A stretch of DNA of 64,000 nucleotides from Lunularia cruciata (lineage: Eukaryota; Streptophyta; Marchantiopsida; Lunulariales; Lunulariaceae): positions 14,389,001-14,453,000 of the forward strand of contig OX419756.1 in the NCBI GenBank assembly GCA_948567375.1, written 5' to 3'. The position numbers and the translations under genes are program-made. Positions 54,266 through 64,000 of this stretch are shown piece by piece. Numbering within the stretch: the first letter of the stretch is position 1; every line of letters starts with the position of its first letter. The notes beneath the pieces were generated by a model, which did not search any database, was not told the origin of the DNA, and saw only the letters and a program-made list of their open reading frames with translations.

Positions 54266-55790
54266 TTATGATAGAGAGTGTAGAAGGGAAGAAGCAACTA
54301 TGGCAGCGAGAGTTGACAATGAGATATAAAGAAGAAGAGAGGTTGCAAGAGTCACTTCGTAATCAAGAGGAGAAGATTGTACAGAAGGAGAAGGAGAAGG
54401 AAGTTGTGAAAGCCGAGTTTGAGGCAGAATTGGCAATGTACGAAGAGGATTGGCTTGCAGATCGGGAACGAGAGAGGAAGATGAGACAAGAGCCATTGAA
54501 GGAAATTGTAATTAGGTTGAACGCAATGTTGAGTACAGAGGCCAGTGTGCATATCGAGGAGACGAGGCTGCACAAGTTGAAGTTGTTGGTGCAAGAGATG
54601 AGGAGGAGACATGGAAAGGACACCGATTTGAATGCATTGTTGATTAGTCTTAGAACTTGTGTAGATAGGAAGATATTGGAGGTAGAAGACAAAATCCCAA
54701 TTTGATTAGACTTAGTAAAATTGGAGATAGATAAACTCCGGAAAGATGTTAGAGCAAAACCCAAAGTAGATGAAGTAGGAGTGCAAATGTCTTTGGAGTT
54801 ACCATTAAAGACATTAGAGAAGAGTGGGTTGGGAGATAAGCAGTTGGATAGATTACTTACTAGTGAAATTTTAGATCAAGAAAGAGAACTATTAGATTCG
54901 GTAGAAGATGTAAGAGTTATGAAACCCAAGTAGTAGTGAGCGAAGTTACTTCGGGATTGGGTTTGAAAGCCGAAGAAGAAGTAGACATTGGATCAGATTA
55001 GTAATAGATTTCAGATGTGAATAGGCAGATATGAAGAGATGCATTGTCATTTTGGATCTGTAGATTTGTAGAGTTGTTAGGAAGAGGTACATTAGGAAGA
55101 TAATTGTTGATTGCTTCACTATTTAAAAGTGGTATTTGTAGTCTTATGTTGTTCAGTGCTCATTATTTCTAAGAATAGATAAAGCAAATTTATGTGAAGT
55201 AGTGCTTGTTGCTTGAGCTTGATTCCAAGTATCAACTTTGTGTTTGTAATTGTGAGTGTGTGGAGAATTTTGAAGTCAATGTGCTTGTTGGATGTTGGAT
55301 TCCACAGCCTTTATCTTTGTTCTATGTCTTTGATCTTGAGTGAAGTGCAATCAAAGCAATGCCTTGACAGATCTGAGAGGAATTGTAGTGTTGGTAGTAT
55401 TCTGCATTTGTGAGTGCAGTGCAAAGTTGATGTGAAGCAATTTCAATTGAGGAAGTTGTGCCTTCAGTGGAGGGGTGGAAGACAATTCTGAGGCAAAGCT
55501 GTTTTGCAATGAAGTGTCATTTTTGGGAGAGCCTGAATCATCACAATCAAGATTGTTTGGAAAGAATTGATGGAGTTGTGATTAAGGAGTGTTAATTTGT
55601 GACAAGAATGCAAATCAGTGCTTGTTACTCTCTTCTGGGTGTGGTTTCTACCTGAGAGATTAAAGACGCAATCAAGAAAACCTGAAATTGTCATTTTGCT
55701 TTGTATTTGGCCAATTCTGACTTGTATCTTTGCGGGAACAAACTTTACTTACCCGATTACTGCAAAAGTGATATTTACCGGGTTGTCACA
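54266..55790 (+). mobile_element. F4f: long family-4 fragment
   Basis: It begins inside the coiled-coil ORF directly at the E5 end and finishes with the family terminus GGTTGTCACA, after which E6 gag continues. TATA-like sequence TATTTAAAAG is at about 55119-55128. The 5' portion of the unit is missing. Confidence 0.78.
54268..54933 (+). pseudogene. F4f coiled-coil protein
   Basis: An open frame from 54268 (MIESVEGKKQLWQREL) runs to 54703 with EEERLQESLRNQEEKI, KEKEKEVVKAEF and RLHKLKLLVQEMRRRH. A single stop follows. The frame then continues at 54721-54933 (LEIDKLRKDVRAKP, TLEKSGLGDKQLDRL). It is a predicted long coiled coil with a charged C-terminal tail, and the best preserved version in the window. 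No enzyme motif. The same protein is found in F4b and F4c. Confidence 0.68.
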
Positions 55791-56560
55791 ATACTCAAGG
55801 CAGTGGACCTCATACCTCTGGTGCATCACAGCCAACATAGAGGTAGTGTGAGCATTGCCATAGATTTGGTCACACTAGTGATCGGTGCTTTGACCTAAAC
55901 CCGGAGTTACAAAGTGGTAGGGTTGCTATGGCAGGTAGTAGAGGAGCTTCAGTTCATGGAGGACAAGGTGGTAGAGGTGGTGGTAGAGGATCTACACCTA
56001 GTAGGGATGTAGTACATGCCCTTACTTCTTATACAGCTATGGCTTCTTGGATTGAGCAATTGGAGCAGAGATTGGCTAGTATGGCTATTGCTCAAAGGAG
56101 ATCAAATTCGGGTGCTGAGGCTTCTACCTCATATGTTGGTGATAGAGATACTTTGGGCTTCATGTGCAGAGCAGCACAGGTGGATGCATATGCTACAGTG
56201 ACTAGGAGTATTGTACGTGCTCTAGAGCCTAGAGGAGCATCAGTGGAGTTGGATCCACAGAGAGGAGAGGTTGGGAGACAGGTCAGACTTCCCCAGTCTT
56301 TCATGCTATTTGAAGCATTGCAAACGACATCCATGGCTCCTAGACATCCCACTGCAGGTGTGGTAGGTGGTGATGGGGTGCATGATGGATGACCTACTAG
56401 TCAGCCACCTGCTACTATACAAACTGAGTCAAGCACGATGTTGGGGGCGGCTCAGCTGATTATGTTGTGCTCTTTGTTTTCAGCCAATGACATGTTTATA
56501 TTGGGAGTTGACCCAACCTCAATGTTTTGGTTGGCTACCATGCTTTATGAGAGTAGGGAT
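55791..56560 (+). pseudogene. E6 Gag C-terminal part
   Basis: The knuckle region lies near 55838-55885 and the Gly/Arg-rich stretch in the open frame 55928-56392 (GGQGGRGGGRGSTP, ERLQ-like ASMAIAQRRS, PRGASVELDPQRGE). It continues to MFILGVDP near 56510. In E6 this site (GVDP) is uninterrupted, which provides the empty site for F4e. Confidence 0.75.
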
Positions 56561-57500
56561 GATGCGGTTCTTACTACTAGAGTAGAGGTGGTTGGTAGTG
56601 GAGCTGACTTGGTTGAGGAGCATGGGATCTGTTCAACGACCAATGGTTTATGGTAGGCAATAACGGCTAGACTGGAGGAGTTGCCAGCTAGACCGGCCTT
56701 TGAGAGAGCGCGGTTCACACCTAGTGTTGTCTTATTGGATAACAAGAGGGGGATTTTCTGCTTGGTGGTACCTTCAAGGAAGGTCTCTATGCCACAAAGA
56801 GTCTTGTTAGACTCTAGTGTGTAGCCTTTTATGTTGGGGAAGGTTGTAGTAGTCAGTTTGGAGTTACGGAAGACCAATGTGGAGAGGTGTCTATTTCAGA
56901 TCCAGACATCTCTAGGTGGTGGTTTGACACAGTACATCACACATGGAGAGCTTGTTGTCTAGGTTTAGCCTGGTCATCCGAATGATCGCTTGATGGTGAG
57001 AGCTCAGGCTATTGCGACAATAGCTGAGTCATATGATGTGCTAGTTGGGGGAGCAATGTTGTATCCCATGGGTTTCAATATTGACTATTGGGAGGAGATA
57101 GCTTCCTATAGACCAGGTTGGCAGTCTGGTAAGGGATGAGTATGTCGCCTACCAATACGCTTTAGTAGTGGTAGTCTTGGCTCACTACAGTCCGAGAACA
57201 TGGTAGCATGAGTTTCAGCTTTCAATGGTGCAATTACTTGGCTTGGTGATTTATTAGAGGAGAACGCCCATGTAGAGGATACTCCGGTACCAAAGGAGAT
57301 CACTCAGATTTGGAGTATGAGTGAGATTGTTCCATCTACCTTGGATGTTCTATTGTGGAGTTCAGAGGAGGCATTGCAGCAACATGCAGATTGGTTGGTG
57401 CATTAGGCTTGGAGTGGAGCCTTTGTACCACTAGGAGATGAGTGTGAGGATGAGCCTCCAGATTTGATTACCTTGACACCTCTAGACACCACATTTGTTG
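56561..57500 (+). pseudogene. E6 retropepsin and spacer
   Basis: The protease region is at 56795-56850 (LLDSSV-stop, then MLGKVVV): the usual DSGA reads DSSV with a following TAG. The later protease strand (ESYDVLVGGAM) is near 57030-57060. A spacer with several stops follows up to the methyltransferase. No other domain is recognised. Confidence 0.7.
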
Positions 57501-58465
57501 CTTGGTAGTATCTAGTAGAGGAGATATGTCTATTGATGTTGTTTGGTGGGATTAGCACTGGACTAGTTGCGGTATTACAGGTGGGTACACGAGTATAGAG
57601 GTACTTGTATGTGGAGAGAGATGAGACATCTAGGCAAGTCTCTCTACATCATGTGGCACACTTGGCCTATTGGTATCCAATGTTATTACCAATGTTAGCA
57701 GTCAAAGGTTACCAGAAGGCCCTACCAACAAACATTTCCTTATCAGAGCGCATGATCTAGAGCGACATAGGCCTATTCATTTGGTGATTTTGGGAGTTCC
57801 ATGTCAGGGACATACACATGCTGGCCAAGGTTTGAGTCTTCTGGATCTTTGTTTGGGTGTGTTTTGGGAGATGTTATGGATACTACAACATCTCTAAGTT
57901 CATTAGTCCATTTCTCCAACTTACCTTTTAGAGAACGTTCCTTTGATGGGTGATTCTTGCACTAGAGTGGTGGCGAGTACACACCAGGTCCATTCTTGGA
58001 TGGGACTTGCTGTATTATTAGATGCAACCAAAGTGGGATCACGGGCTCATCGTCTTCTTCTTTGGTGGATGAACCTCTTACCCAGAGAGGTTCTACAGTG
58101 TGCATATGATGGGATTCAACGACTAGACCACATCCTTGTTGATGACATCTTGGATGTAGGGCGTCAATCTTAGACGGTGGTAGTGGTTGATAGGTCACCT
58201 ATGGCAGTGGTGAGCCTAGTTGGACAGCCTAGAGCCGCTTTTCCCACACTTATGAGTTTTCCAAGCTCTCATGCTTTTTGAGAGGGAGGACCTGGACTTG
58301 TTTGGGACTCATAGTTATAGTAGTTAGTGGAGTCCAACTCTGATGAGAGAGAGCGGGCAATGGGTTTTTGCATTGGTATTACCGCTGTTCCAACAGTATC
58401 AGAGACATCCAAGCGTCAAATGTTAGATCAAGCTATGGACCTGAACTGTTTGACTAGATTGTGAG
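57501..58465 (+). pseudogene. E6 DNMT3-like DNA methyltransferase domain (broken)
   Basis: Motif I (ICLLMLFGGISTG) is near 57525-57562. Frame 57670-57897 carries the catalytic motif VPCQGHTHAGQG (near 57797-57832) and VFWEMLWILQHL. Motif VI LLENVPLMGDS is near 57928-57960. Frame 57943-58173 carries LLDATKVGSRAHRLLLWW with MNLLP and VDDILDVGRQS. Motif IX/X remnants follow at 58340-58450 (RERAMGFCIGITAVP, DQAMDLNC). PCQ and RAH are intact here. A frameshift near 57690, several stops and changes in LGQAM (DQAM) disable it. It lies between protease and RT as in E1 and E5. Confidence 0.85.
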
Positions 58466-58910
58466 CCTTGGTTTGGCAGAGTAATGTAGGATGCGCTTGA
58501 TAGCTATCACCACTTGGACACTTGTGAGCCCTGTGCCTATCAAGACAATTCATGCACATGTTAGGGGCGATGGACCGAGTAGACATGGTATTCTTGGGAC
58601 ATAACAAGTAGCTACTAGGGAGAGTTGTCTACTTGGAGTCCATCCAAGTGAGCATGGGCTACTTGGATTACACCCTTGGTCCACTTGGGATGCAGCTAGA
58701 GGATGTGTGGAGCTTGCAGCCAAAGAAGAGGGAGTTTTTCACATAGAGGTTGGAACCTCTAGTGGTCGGGGGCATGACACTACTACTCCTAAGGACCAAC
58801 TGTAGCAGTCAGTACGTCTTCCACTCCTACTACAATTATAGAGGATACTTGGGAGTTAGATCTTGGACCCAAGCTTATTGGAGAGGAAAGACGGAGAGTT
58901 TGGAGGTTCT
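58466..58910 (+). pseudogene. E6 methyltransferase-RT linker
   Basis: It retains repeated short segments homologous to the GLLGVHP-type motifs of E5 (58575-58690, with shifts) and the CVELAAKEEGVF stretch (58708-58740). No domain is recognised. Confidence 0.5.
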
Positions 58911-60290
58911 TGAGGAGCTACACGAGTTGTTTTGCCTTCAATATGAAGGATTTGAGTGCTCTGAAGGGACCTGGTATACAGATTGAGCTCACTAGCAATA
59001 CACTAGTTTTCCGACATCCTTATTGTTATAGTGACATGGAGAGGACATTGATTTAGAGCCGGAGTAGAGACCTTTTTGAGGCTGGTTTGGTGGAGATCTC
59101 ACATGGAGAGTATGCATCAGCTACAATGATGCCAACCAAGAAAGATATGCATGGCAACTACACAGATAAGCGGACGTGTGGAGATTACTGTCCTATCAAC
59201 CAATAGACTAGGGCTGATTGGTATGCCATGCCTACATTGGGGGAGATTTTTGATGCGATTGGGCATGCAAAGGTCTTCAGTACTTTGGATCTTCAAGTGG
59301 AATATCATCAATTGTTGATCAAGGAGGAAGATAAGTCCAAGACAACATTTTGGGCTATTGATCCTCATTGCAAGGATGTGTTATATTAGTGGAGGTTTAC
59401 CATTTGGGTTAAAGAATGCCCCTACTGAGTTCCAAAGGGTCAGGGATAGGATCCTAGCTAGATTGGATTTTGCTTTGTGCTATATTGATGACATTTTGGT
59501 CTATAGCACTACTATGGAGGAGCATGAGAGACAATTGTTGGAGGTGTTTGAGAGGTTGAGATCTCATGGACTCAAATTACATCCTAGGGAGTGTATATTC
59601 TTTAATGAGCATGTTGAGTATTTGGGTCATACTATCTACTCTGGAGGACTTGGTGTTTAGCAGACCAAGGTGGAGGCTATTGCATGTATTCCTTGGCCTA
59701 CGGATGTGAGCAGAGTGCAAGCATTCCTTGGGTTGGTGAACTTCTATCACTACTATGTTAGAGGATTTAGTGCCATTACCAAGACCTTGATGAAGCTGAC
59801 CAAGCTTACACAAGAGTGGTGTTGGGGAGATGAGTAAGGGAGAGCTTTTGTAGAGCTCAAGGAGAGGTTGACATCTACTCCTATTTTGAGGAGACCAATC
59901 ACAGGATGACCATTTCAGTTTCATACTTATTGGAGTATGATGGGGCTTGGAGCAATGCTCATCTAGCATGATGATGAGGGGAAGGAGTTTGTGGTGGCCT
60001 ATGCTAGTCAGTCCAACAATTCAGCAGAGGCAAAGTATAGTTCATATGAGGGAGAGTGCTTGGCCGCAGTTTGGGCAGTAGCACAATTCCAAAATTACCT
60101 ATTTGGTAACCTCTTCACTCTCATTACTGATCATCAGCCGCTGAATTGGTTGATGGAGTCCGACAAAATTTTATGGAAGCTTGCACAATGGGCTCTGATT
60201 TTATAGGAGTATGATTTCACGGTTGTTCACAGACCTAGAGTGGTGAACCGTGATGCAGATGGGGTAAGTAGAAACCTATGTCTTCCAGTC
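58911..60290 (+). pseudogene. E6 reverse transcriptase-RNase H
   Basis: The RT N-terminal part is at 59050-59330 (GLVEISHGEYASATMM, YTDKRTCGDY). The palm is at 59358-59660 with CYIDDILVYS near 59478-59510 and a one-codon deletion at LPFG (59385-59400). The thumb is at 59690-59780. RNase H is at 59980-60270 (AYASQSNNSAEAKYS, LITDHQPLNWLM, NRDADGVSRN). Stops or shifts occur at about 59390, 59656, 59838 and 60207. Confidence 0.84.
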
Positions 60291-61092
60291 ACTAGACAAG
60301 TCTAGTGAAGGGACGGCTTACTTGTTCCTAGACTAGATTCTTAGTCATTTTGGTGCACCAGCTGAGGTTTTGACTGATCAGGGTATTAAGTTCTTGGGGG
60401 AGTTTTAGGTCTTGTATGACAAGGCTTTGATTGACCATCATACTACATCCCGAGATCACTTTCAGGCAGATTGCTTAGCAGAGAGAGTGGTTCAGACAAT
60501 GAAGAGAGGATTGCAAAAGTATGGTTTGGAGAGAGGCCACTTAGGAGATTGGGATCTCCAATTACCTTGGTTTTCCATGGGCTATTGGTTTAGCCGACAA
60601 GCCTCCTTAGCATCCTTCTCTCCTTACTTTCTACTCTATGGACAAGATCTAGAGTTACCTGCAGCCATTTGTCAAGATACTACTATAGTCTTGGACTTGG
60701 ATGATCTAGATGTATGGGTGAGTGCATGTTCTCAATGGGCATAGATCTTTTGGAAAGTGATATCAATGGCCTTTGAGAACTTGGTAATTGCTCAGCAAAG
60801 GAATACCTTACGTTATGGTATTATTCAAATAGGAGGTAATAGACCCTCAATCCGTAGATTTCATCCAGGTGACTATGTATATCTACAGCAAACAACACCG
60901 ATGAGACTTGATGTTTCGACATGCCGCACTATCTTGAGAGTGCACAAGGTTTTTCCATCTGGAGTCCTTGTGTTAGAAGGACATGATGGTGTTGTTTGGA
61001 AGGATCATGTGTGCAATTGTGCGCCATGTCACTTCCCAAACATTGATGGTACTATGGACCCAAGCTTAGCACTTGTACGTGCAGGCTTGAGA
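60291..61092 (+). pseudogene. E6 integrase, internally deleted
   Basis: The RNase H end (SRNLCL) is joined directly to the middle of the integrase core (SLVKGRLTCS). The HHCC finger and first Asp are missing. The second Asp (LTDQGIKFLGEF) and Glu (ADCLAERVVQTM) remain. The C-terminal part (60757 onward) has FHPGDYVYLQQTTP and FPSGVLVLEG. It cannot have catalysed integration in this form. Confidence 0.82.
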
Positions 61093-61233
61093 TGTATGTT
61101 ATGTGGCTCTTCTGGTAGAGCTACTACTATTTTAGTGTGTGATAGCTATTTGAGAGGATGGCATATGGCATGTATGACTCCTCCCTTCATGGTGGTTCCT
61201 CAAGGACAATGGTTATGTCCTAGATGTACTTGA
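61093..61233 (+). pseudogene. E6 C-terminal PHD finger
   Basis: CMLCGSS, LVCDSYLRGWHMAC and QWLCPRCT, then stop. All ligands of the C4HC3 pattern are present except the fourth Cys, which reads Tyr. It is in an open frame with the integrase tail from 60757, which shows directly that the finger belongs to the same polypeptide. Confidence 0.86.
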
Positions 61234-61401
61234 CTTATAATTAGTTCATTCTTTATATGGTATAGATTGCAAACAAGCAACTAACGATGTGGCTCCATAG
61301 CACCTGGCCTCTTGATCTTTGCCCATCATAGGGTATACCATATACTTGGAGTAGATGGCTATCTAGAGTTAGAGGGACCTAACCACCAGCTAGGGAGGCG
61401 A
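61234..61401 (+). other. E6 3' UTR and polypurine tract
   Basis: Non-coding, ending CCAGCTAGGGAGGCGA before TTGTGGCAC. Conserved with E5 and E1. Confidence 0.6.
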
Positions 61402-62056
61402 TTGTGGCACTTTAGAGTTTATGTATGACTTATGTGTGAGTTGTGCTTCTATAGTGTATGATGTTGACAACAATGTATGTTGTGTAGCGATGTATCTATG
61501 CTTGATAACTATCACACAATTTGTAGTGCCGCATCTAGATTGCTTGGACACTGGAGTTCTAGTGATAGTAGTTAGAGGCATTTTGGCAATTACTCATAGA
61601 CTACTTTCTGACGGTCAGATTTTTTGTTTAGGGTAGTGACTTCATAGTGGGACCCACTATCACTTGCACCATCCGCACCATTGGGTGTGCCGTCAGTGGG
61701 ACCAGTGGGATGAGACCTAGGCCAAAATCAGGAGTATACCCTAGAAGTGCCCCAGAGAGCTCACTTCTCTGATGTTTAGCCTTCAAGTTCTTGGCTAGAG
61801 TAGACAAAGCTGGCGAGCATCACTTAGACTCTCTTAGCTAGAGTGGGTGTGGCTTGATTGTAATCAATGCCCTATTGTTGGCAAGTTGTTGAGGATCAAA
61901 TCAAGTATTGATTTGAGTTTAGTTGATTTGAGTTGTAAACAATCTGATTATTCTGGCACTTTAGAGTTTATGTATGACTTATGTGTGAGTTGTGCTTCTA
62001 TAGTGTATGATGTTGACAGCAATGTATGTTGTGTAGCAATGTATATACGCACAACA
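61402..62056 (+). repeat. E6 terminal repeats B1-A2-B2
   Basis: B1 is 61402-61509, A2 is 61510-61950 (start TATCACACAATTTG, decayed TGTCACAC), and B2 is 61951-62056 (end ATACGCACAACA). The layout is the same as in E1 and E5. A2 carries several small deletions. Confidence 0.83.
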
Positions 62057-62610
62057 TGAACTATACCACTATCTCCATTCTTTGAATCTATGACCTCAAT
62101 AACTCCCCCTATATGCACTAAGAGAGATACCACCGAAGCTTCAAAAAATGTACAAAAAAGGTAGATGCATGCCTATCATCTATCTCACCATGCTAATGTG
62201 CACTTGTTTGATCCTATTGGCTAGGACATGGGTTTTCTACTCATCCCATCTACATCACAATTCACCACTCCAAGTCTATGAATAACTTTGAAATCATACT
62301 CTTGTAAAATCAGAGCTCATCATGTAAACTTCCCCAAAAGCTTGTCAAACTCTATCAACCACTTGAGTGGTTGATGATCAGTGATGAGAGTAAAGGAGTT
62401 ACCAAATAAGTAACATCAAAAATGTGCTATTGCCCATATTGTTGCTAAGCACTCTCCATCATATGAACTATACTTCACTTTTGCTGAATTGTTGGAGCAA
62501 TAGCATAGGCCACCACAAACTCCTTCCCCTCATCATCATGTTTGGTGAACACTACTCCAAGCTTCAACATACTCCAATCAATGTGAACATGAAATGATTG
62601 TCCTCTTATC
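62057..62610 (-). pseudogene. E1-family pol fragment (RNase H and following spacer), inverted
   Basis: On the minus strand this matches 51420-51985 of E5: the RNase H segment with LITDHQPLKWLIE near 62345-62385, and the spacer beyond NRDVDGMSRKP. It is the opposite orientation to E6. It is cut on the right by family-3 element E7 and on the left by the E6 terminus, so E6 probably inserted into an older inverted family member. Confidence 0.8.
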
Positions 62611-63276
62611 TACAACACTCATTTGTGCATGTATGTGCTATTGTGATATTAAGTTTGGTATTATAAGCACTTGAGAAATAATATTTATATAGAGGTAAGT
62701 GATGGTTCTATATTAGTCATGATTAGCTAAAGTTAGTCATAGCTAAGATAGAAGGGACCTTACTTTAGAGGAGGTAGAAAAGATGAACATCACTATTTTG
62801 GATTCTAGTGTGGTGACTTGGTATTATTCTTGGGTGTTAAGCTTGAGGAAAGAGTGGAGAACTCTTAGGCCCACAAGCCTTTTTGTTTCAGATTCTTCTA
62901 TAGTCCAAGGATAGCCCATGTGAAGGAATCCTTGACTTAGTGGTTGGATCAAGTTAAGACCACATGCTTAGGAGAATATTCCTATGAGTATGGATATTCC
63001 TTTATCTTTTTGACTTTATTTGACTTTAACTTGAGTTACTCCAATGATGAGTAACTTTGGTGCATAACTATTTCACAAGTGTATAAATTAAGGGTGAGGA
63101 GGTACTCATCATCTTTTCATTTGCAACTCTCTTTCTAATGAGCAATGTCTTGAGTCTTGGAGTGTTAGCCTTAGATGAGTATGATGGAGTTGGGGTTCTT
63201 TGCCTTCTTAGTCTATGGTGCGCTACCATAATAGCCATCAGAGGTTCATCCTGAGTGAGTGATAGACCGGCTCACA
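62611..63276 (+). repeat. E7 5' LTR (family 3)
   Basis: 666 bp, start TACAACACTC (consensus TGTAACACC), end CTCACA. TATAAA is at 63082-63087. It is more diverged than the E3/E4 LTRs. Confidence 0.88.
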
Positions 63277-63280
63277 TTTT

Positions 63281-63298
63281 TGGTTCCATTGCTAGGGC
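63281..63298 (+). promoter_or_regulatory. E7 primer-binding site (tRNA-Glu-like)
   Basis: TGGTTCCATTGCTAGGGC, four bases after the LTR end. It is a decayed version of the E3/E4 site. Confidence 0.7.
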
Positions 63299-64000
63299 TT
63301 CTCTAGAAGGCAAGATAATGTTCCACATACAATTTTATATTAGACAAAATGTGGCTATGAGAGCTCACTTGGAGAGAACATTAGGGGGTGAGAGAGTTGA
63401 ACTTATGTTAGAAAACCAAAACACATTTGCATACCTTGTAGTTCATTATGATGTCTTTGAGATGATATTGTACATCTTTTATACACAAGAGGATTTGAAG
63501 AGATTATGTGAGGTGGATTGTAGGTTTTGGAGATTACGGTGATTTTGGGAAAAATCTCAAGTTTGAGATCTAGACTTGAAATTTCTACACATAATAACTT
63601 AGGTTATCCTTCAATTAGCACACTTGAAATTATTTTAAGAGCTAGTGCACACATTGAGCTAGAATTTTTGAAAGTTAATAGGGTAAATTGCTCTCAAAAC
63701 TATATGCTCTTTGGAAGTTTGTACATAGTCTGCCATTTCTTCAATTTTCAATGGTGTTCTTTGAAACTTTTCAAGTTAATTTGATGCATTGTACCCTACC
63801 TTTTGGCGTAAGAAATAGAGAAAAATTATTCTTGCACAAGGTGTTATGAGTTTTTAAAGAGAAAGGGGTGGTTTTCAGACCAAATCTGAAATATGTGTGC
63901 TGAATAGAAAGGTGCCTAAGGCAAAGGTCTTGATGAAAAGATTTGAAATTTTTCAAGGAAGGATACCCTTGGGTTGTAATCAACTATGAAAAATTTCAAA
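63299..64000 (+). pseudogene. E7 extra upstream ORF, N-terminal part
   Basis: Frame 63255-63542 gives MFHIQFYIRQNVAMRAHL, ERVELMLENQ and LCEVDCRFWRLR, and the next piece, 63527-63784, gives LEFLKVNRVNCSQNYML. It is homologous to 37084-37541. No zinc knuckle is reached before the window end. Confidence 0.65.

Larger units (their letters stand above)
55791..62056 (+). mobile_element. E6: third E1-family element with methyltransferase and PHD finger
   Basis: A plus-strand copy starting inside gag after F4f and running to B1-A2-B2 with the terminus GCACAACA. It contains Gag, protease, methyltransferase, RT, RNase H, a deleted integrase and an almost intact PHD finger. About 700 bp present in E5 (integrase zinc finger and first catalytic Asp) are missing at about 60285-60300. 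Stops are more frequent than in E5. Confidence 0.86.
62611..64000 (+). mobile_element. E7: family-3 gypsy element, 5' part (cut by window edge)
   Basis: LTR, tRNA-Glu-like primer site and the first 700 bp of the extra upstream ORF. It keeps the region deleted in E3, so its layout resembles E4. Its gag and pol lie beyond the window. Confidence 0.87.

Noticed and set aside
1-64000. tRNA or rRNA genes, CRISPR arrays, telomeric or simple satellite arrays
   Set aside because: Looked for on both strands by eye. Only primer-site fragments complementary to tRNA ends and short local repeats were found.

Overview
The window looks like heterochromatin of a plant nuclear genome and consists almost entirely of nested, decayed LTR retrotransposons. 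No host gene, tRNA or rRNA could be supported. The plant assignment rests on a chromovirus with a chromodomain and an initiator-Met-tRNA primer site, OTA-type (Athila/Tat-like) gypsy elements with a tRNA-Glu-like primer site, and many TAG/TGA stops where related copies read CAG, CGA or TGG. One family has an RT of the kind I associate with algal and non-flowering-plant gypsy elements, so a bryophyte, fern, lycophyte or gymnosperm is more likely than a crop-type angiosperm. That last step is inference.

Layout. 1-82: tip of a family-3 LTR (minus). 83-2338 and 20394-21617: an old gypsy element E0 (plus), split by the insertion of E1. 2339-20393: E1 (minus), about 9.9 kb once its own insertions are removed. 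Those insertions are the chromovirus E2 (5967-12220, duplication ATACT) and a 1.9 kb family-4 unit (16297-18193). 21618-25846: a large imperfect inverted repeat without coding capacity. 25847-27631: gag-protease remnant G. 27632-28813: truncated family-4 copy. 28814-32633: family-3 element E3. 32634-35113: long family-4 copy with a coiled-coil ORF. 35114-36435: LTR and primer-site fragment of the E1 family. 36436-45457: E4, the best preserved family-3 element (gag, protease, RT, RNase H, integrase), carrying a family-4 unit at 43352-45267 (duplication TACAC). 45458-54264: E5, a second E1-family element (plus) with a family-4 unit at 46118-48030. 54266-55790: long family-4 fragment. 55791-62056: E6, a third E1-family element. 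62057-62610: inverted E1-family fragment. 62611-64000: start of family-3 element E7.

The main discovery is in the E1/E5/E6 family. Its polyprotein order is Gag (CCHC), retropepsin, a complete DNMT3-like cytosine-5 DNA methyltransferase, RT, RNase H, DDE integrase, and a C-terminal PHD finger. Motifs I, IV (PCQ), VI (ENV), VIII (RAH) and IX/X of the methyltransferase are in canonical order. The element therefore once carried both a DNA-methylation writer and a probable histone-tail reader. All three copies are broken by stops, frameshifts or deletions.

The same family has an unusual terminal layout: repeat A at the 5' end and B-A-B at the 3' end. This resembles the split direct repeats of Ngaro/PAT-type elements, but the element encodes a DDE integrase and is flanked by a short target duplication.
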